A stretch of DNA of 36,133 nt from an uncultured Chitinophagales bacterium (GTDB taxonomy: Bacteria > Bacteroidota > Bacteroidia > Chitinophagales > JAHDHT01), in contig CALHDG010000092.1 of NCBI GenBank assembly GCA_938023075.1, forward strand, positions 1 to 36,133. Direction: 5' to 3'. Made by a program: the position numbers and the translations under genes. Under the pieces are notes generated by a model, which worked only from the letters and a program-made list of their open reading frames with translations, was not told the origin of the DNA and made no database searches. The stretch's first letter is position 1. Each line of letters opens with the position of its first letter. Positions 35,148 to 36,133 of this stretch are shown piece after piece.

Positions 35148-36133
35148 CTATAACTGCTCATAATATTTAACTTTCCCGGTATTTCCTTTACTTAAATAAT
35201 ACTGCATCACCATTTCCCTTAAACTTTCAAGCTCAGGATTTATTTTTAGTGCCTGCTCAAAACTTTTAGTTGCCATCAAAGTATCACTTTTAAACAAGTA
35301 GTAAGTGCCTTCAGTTATAAATGTTTTGTAATCATATGCATAGTTTTGCAAAAGTTCATCTACCACTTTTTTGCCGCTTTCCATATCGCCGCTATTGCAA
35401 TAAGCCGTCATTAATTTCGATTTTATTTCTACGCTCTTTTCTTCATACTTATTGGCAGCTTCATAAAATTTTAAAGCATTGGCAGCTTCTCCTTTTTTAT
35501 CAAAACAAATACCTAAATTATACAAAACGTGTGGGTTGGTAGGTTCTTCCTGTAAAGCTTCGTACAACAATTGTCCACCGAGCCGAATTGAATCTAACTC
35601 CGCACAAAAAATATAGCCAAGATGTTTTTTAGCATCTACACTTTTGTCATTAAACTTTAGAGCAATGTCCGCATGTTGTATGCTCTTTTTAATCAATTCA
35701 TTTTTGTCGTATGTCGAATTTCCTTTTTTAATTTCACTTTCTAAAAACCCTAAGTATATAATTTGTGACAGATAAGATTCAGAAAGTTGATCAATATCAC
35801 ATTCCCCTAAAGTTACGGTGTTTTCCCAACAATCTACCCGCTTATATGCTTGGGCTGACATATACAAACAAGCTCCAAAAATGAAAATCAAACCTGTATA
35901 TTTTACCAATTGATTATAGTTACTCTTCTTATAAAAGATATTTAAAAGAAATACTACAAACATAGCCGCCGCGCCAATTGCAATAAACATCAAGCGGTCA
36001 CCAATTACTCCGGGCATTATTTGTACTAAGTTCATATACAAGCCAATAGAAAAGAAATAATAAAAAATTATTAAACAATATTTTTTGCGTTTGAAAAATC
36101 CTTTTGCCATTAATACAAGTAATGTTAAATGAA
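35148..36133 (-). CDS. TPR membrane protein, TMTC/glycosyltransferase-like C-terminal part (truncated by window edge)
   Basis: The first ATG inside the window is at 36110 (320 residues), but the frame stays open upstream to base 36133, so the start is probably outside. Residues ~10-90 hold about three membrane segments (YCLIIFYYFFSIGLYMNLV, GDRLMFIAIGAAAMFVVFLLNIFY, YTGLIFIFGACLYMSA), with the ~GDRLMFI loop recalling the AERFLYLPS loop of TPR-containing O-mannosyl/glycosyltransferase-like membrane proteins. Residues ~130-320 are TPR units (VDAKKHLGYIF, PTNPHVLYNLGICFDKKGEAANALKFYEAANKY, ATKSFEQALKINPELESLREMVMQYYLSKG). It converges with the GNAT-like gene, 26 bp apart. Confidence 0.72.
   Translation of the reverse strand, partial: HLTLLVLMAKGFFKRKKYCLIIFYYFFSIGLYMNLVQIMPGVIGDRLMFIAIGAAAMFVVFLLNIFYKKSNYNQLVKYTGLIFIFGACLYMSAQAYKRVDCWENTVTLGECDIDQLSESYLSQIIYLGFLESEIKKGNSTYDKNELIKKSIQHADIALKFNDKSVDAKKHLGYIFCAELDSIRLGGQLLYEALQEEPTNPHVLYNLGICFDKKGEAANALKFYEAANKYEEKSVEIKSKLMTAYCNSGDMESGKKVVDELLQNYAYDYKTFITEGTYYLFKSDTLMATKSFEQALKINPELESLREMVMQYYLSKGNTGKVKYYEQL

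Overview
The window comes from a low-GC member of the Bacteroidota. Three signs agree: C-terminal sorting domains of the type IX secretion system (T9SS, 'type A' form) on at least three large secreted proteins; promoters of the Bacteroidota -7 type (TANNTTTG); and the gene order bamD - RNA polymerase omega-like - coaBC - DUF4835/porD, which is characteristic of that phylum. Genus cannot be read from the sequence; a chitinophagal, saprospiral or flavobacterial relative would all fit.

Layout. Positions 1-12755 hold three consecutive + strand genes for very large secreted proteins rich in Cys and Asp. The first is cut by the left edge and ends in a haem-binding CxxCH domain resembling cytochrome P460. 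The second (1639 aa) carries exactly 15 tandem four-cysteine repeats and an embedded PA-like domain. The third (about 2205 aa) is built of duplicated modules and ends in a T9SS sorting domain. A strong terminator closes this block at 12775-12813. Next come a small predicted outer-membrane protein, a GNAT acetyltransferase and an aspartate kinase (12864-15154), tightly packed and probably co-transcribed. An 858-bp gene-free region (15155-16012) is full of nested hairpins. valS and a hypothetical gene follow, facing three - strand genes: a T9SS cargo protein, a membrane-anchored hypothetical and glnS.

From 23177 to 25860 lie small accessory genes: a frameshifted lipoprotein, a VOC-family protein, a lipoprotein, cytidine deaminase and a GNAT protein. 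The housekeeping operon bamD-rpoZ-coaBC-porD (25995-29392) is followed by a 250-bp non-autonomous mobile element with terminal inverted repeats and an 8-bp target duplication. After it come an FG-GAP/VCBS T9SS cargo protein, an unusual protein related to arginyl/leucyl-tRNA-protein transferases, a lipoprotein, a tandem GNAT-like protein and a TPR membrane protein cut by the right edge.

Functional reading. BamD (outer-membrane assembly) and PorD (T9SS-associated) sit in one operon, in a window that also encodes at least three T9SS cargo proteins, so the export route and its clients are both represented. The most unusual items are the P460-like haem domain on a Cys-repeat surface protein, the 15-unit array with higher-order duplication, the transferase-like protein that has lost its N-terminal cysteine cluster, and the hairpin element family with compensatory stem changes, one copy of which lies inside an intact MITE-like element.
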